From the NCBI GenBank assembly GCA_018725345.1, contig QLUI01000105.1, forward strand, positions 1 through 6,544: 6,544 bases of DNA, given 5' to 3'. A program made the position numbers and the translations under genes. This document shows, one piece after another, positions 5,609 through 6,544 of this stretch. This DNA comes from Bacillota bacterium (GTDB lineage Bacteria; Bacillota; Dethiobacteria; Dethiobacterales; Dethiobacteraceae). Under the pieces are notes generated by a model. That model was not told where the DNA came from. It made no database searches and was given only the letters and a program-made list of their open reading frames with translations. How positions within the stretch are numbered: the first letter of the stretch is position 1; every line of letters begins with the position of its first letter.

Positions 5609-6018
5609 TTAAAAATTGGGAGGAGGAGAGCAGGAGAAAGCCGTGCCCAACGCATTATACCATGTCGTCACCGGACGAATAACAAGCTCTGTTCCCCATC
5701 TATCCTCGTCCTGACTGTGTGTAGAGCTATCAGGTAGTACCGTCAATTTGACTTCTAAAGCTCTAAGCCACTGCTCTTGGTGCTTAATCACTAAATCGAT
5801 ATGACTAATATCATCATAGGAATACTGCTGGTATGGCTCATGCTTTGATTCAAAGTCAAAACGTAATTCTCTGTTTGGCAGTGTAGAGTTAAATACTTCG
5901 TCAATAGATATATCGGTTCGTTCACTTGATTTTTTCCTCAGTAATTATTTCTACTGGCAGGGTCGCCAGTTCTGTTTGAGTTAAATATTCCGTACAAGGC
6001 AGGGGTTCTTTGACACAA
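5609..6018 (-). pseudogene. Decayed N-terminal remnant of a HindVP-type restriction endonuclease
   Basis: Read on the minus strand, a TTG start (6018-6016) with an AAGGAG site 8 bases upstream opens MCQRTPALYGIFNSNR. The frame meets TGA at 5940-5938 after 26 residues, then continues with GKNQVNEP. Homology then moves to another frame, open from 5944 to 5609, containing DISIDEVFN, RFDFESKHEPYQ, HIDLVI, ALEVKLTVLPDSST and GTELVIRPVTTWYNALG. These blocks match my memory of the HindVP restriction enzyme family (PD-(D/E)XK type, recognising GRCGYC). The D of HIDLVI and the E-x-K of LEVK would be catalytic. The gene is broken by an in-frame stop, a frameshift with a probable internal deletion near 5925-5912, and loss of the C-terminal part: similarity ends near 5640 and about ten unrelated residues follow. 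Family members are much longer. No cognate methylase is present. The family name is from memory, not a search. Confidence 0.62.
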
Positions 6019-6058
6019 AGGAATCACTCCTTTTTTTTGATTATGTCCTTAATTGTGT

Positions 6059-6085
6059 AAAAACAAAATGAGCCACAAACTCATT
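6059..6085 (-). terminator. Weak hairpin plus T-rich tract on the minus strand
   Basis: On the minus strand AATGAG and CTCATT (6085-6080 and 6072-6067) pair around a 7-base loop and are followed by TTGTTTTT. It sits just upstream of the restriction-gene remnant. It could be the terminator of a gene lost to the IS21 insertion, whose last codons may be those ending at 6100. The stem is A+T-rich and short. It also contains one of the GAGCCAC copies, so it may instead be IS21-related. Confidence 0.3.
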
Positions 6086-6160
6086 CCTCGGTTAGTATCT
6101 TACACCTCAAAAACATCAAGTGAACTCGTTTCAGCAAAGCTGAATGAGTAATATTTTGAG

Positions 6161-6192
6161 ATAGAGCCACTGTGTGCATTAAATAGAGCCAC
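6161..6192 (+). repeat. Tandem ATAGAGCCAC terminal repeats of the IS21 element
   Basis: Two identical 10-base copies (6161-6170 and 6183-6192) are 22 bases apart, about two helical turns. A related GAGCCAC lies at 6070-6076. These are likely IstA-binding sites. Confidence 0.6.
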
Positions 6193-6219
6193 CTTGGTCA
6201 CGAGGAGAACCACTTCCGT

Positions 6220-6225
6220 TATAAT
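6220..6225 (+). promoter_or_regulatory. Probable -10 box for istA
   Basis: A perfect TATAAT lies 48 bases before the istA ATG. The -35 is poor: TTGGTC at 6194 is 20 bases away and TCACGA at 6198 is 16 away. A weak promoter is normal for this family, whose members are often activated by junction promoters. Confidence 0.4.
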
Positions 6226-6232
6226 GAGAAAA

Positions 6233-6249
6233 TACACTGTAACGGTGTA
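6233..6249 (+). repeat. Small hairpin in the istA leader
   Basis: TACACTG and CGGTGTA pair (one G-T wobble) around a TAA loop, between the -10 box and the istA ribosome binding site. It could be an operator or an RNA hairpin limiting translation from outside transcripts. Its function is not known. Confidence 0.35.
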
Positions 6250-6273
6250 AATCATTATTTGGAGGTCGATTAA

Positions 6274-6544
6274 ATGACCAAGTATCGGGAAATCCTTCGG
6301 CTCAGCAGTCAAGGTGTCAGCGGACGCAGCATTGCATCCGGCTGTCAATGCTCGCGCAACACAGTCAGTGCTGTGCTTGAACGAGCTGGACGGCAAAGTA
6401 TTTCATGGCCTTTCGAAAAAGACATGACAGATACTGATCTTCAGGAAATACTCTTTCCTGAAAAAAGCATCACATCCAATCGAAAGATGCCGGATTGCGA
6501 GCACATCCATAAAGAGATGGCTAAAAGTGGCGTGACGCTGAGTT
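6274..6544 (+). CDS. istA: IS21-family transposase IstA, N-terminal part (runs off the window)
   Basis: The first 90 codons are visible. They begin MTKYREILRLSSQGVSGRS, continue through a helix-turn-helix (about residues 4-38, with SRNTVSAVLERAG as the recognition half), and then enter the linker that precedes the DDE catalytic domain. This N-terminus is characteristic of IS21-family IstA. The DDE residues and the istB helper ATPase gene lie beyond the window. The start is fixed by GGAGGT (6261-6266), 7 bases before ATG 6274. The frame is open to the last base, so nothing suggests it is broken. A reading frame on the opposite strand (6396-6100) is mostly an antisense shadow of this gene. Confidence 0.88.
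   Translation, partial: MTKYREILRLSSQGVSGRSIASGCQCSRNTVSAVLERAGRQSISWPFEKDMTDTDLQEILFPEKSITSNRKMPDCEHIHKEMAKSGVTLS

Larger units (their letters stand above)
6157..6544 (+). mobile_element. Left end of an IS21-family insertion sequence (continues past the window)
   Basis: The region contains the 5' part of istA preceded by two direct copies of ATAGAGCCAC (6161-6170 and 6183-6192), 22 bases apart. IS21-family ends typically carry several short repeated transposase-binding sites and begin with TG. A TG at 6157 (TGAGATAGAGCCAC) or at 6171 would fit, so the exact end is uncertain by about 15 bases. The istB gene and right end are outside the window. Confidence 0.7.

Noticed and set aside
5643..5714. 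Short plus-strand GTG frame after the purine-rich tract
   Set aside because: Only 23 codons, antisense to the restriction remnant, with no recognisable features.
6103..6396. 98-codon minus-strand frame at 6396-6100 as a membrane protein gene
   Set aside because: Most of it is antisense to istA and the IS21 end. Its hydrophobic stretch comes from the A+T-rich leader.

Overview
The window looks like a low-to-moderate G+C, strictly anaerobic, fermentative or acetogenic Firmicute (Clostridia or Negativicutes type). The basis is the gene content (a trimeric [FeFe]-hydrogenase of the NAD-dependent, electron-bifurcating type), strong AGGAGG-type ribosome binding sites and a sigma-A-like promoter. 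I cannot name the species.

Layout. Bases 1-152 hold a promoter and leader. They are followed by a forward-strand hydrogenase operon: hydC (NuoE-like, 153-632), hydB (NuoF-like with extra Fe-S domains, 1470-3332), hydA ([FeFe]-hydrogenase with the H-cluster, 3366-5075) and a small protein with sixteen cysteines in four cluster motifs (5170-5607). The operon is interrupted between hydC and hydB by an apparently intact IS200/IS605-type insertion (about 635-1385). Its tnpA lies on the opposite strand and has its own promoter. The part of the element between the tnpA stop and the right end is a run of four stem-loops that resembles a TnpB-associated omega-RNA, but no tnpB is present.

Downstream of the operon (5608 onward) is scrambled accessory DNA. 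A decayed, C-terminally truncated remnant of a HindVP-type restriction endonuclease lies on the minus strand (about 6018-5609). After it comes the left end of an IS21-family element, with tandem GAGCCAC repeats and the first 90 codons of istA, which runs off the window.

How the genes work together. HydA carries the H2-forming H-cluster and an N-terminal Fe-S relay. HydB binds FMN and NAD(H) and carries additional Fe-S clusters. HydC supplies a [2Fe-2S] cluster. In characterised relatives (Thermotoga, Acetobacterium, Moorella) this trio couples NADH plus reduced ferredoxin to H2, reversibly. The fourth gene probably encodes an electron-transfer partner of the complex or of another redox enzyme. 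The mobile elements and the broken restriction gene mark the downstream boundary of the operon as a rearrangement hotspot.
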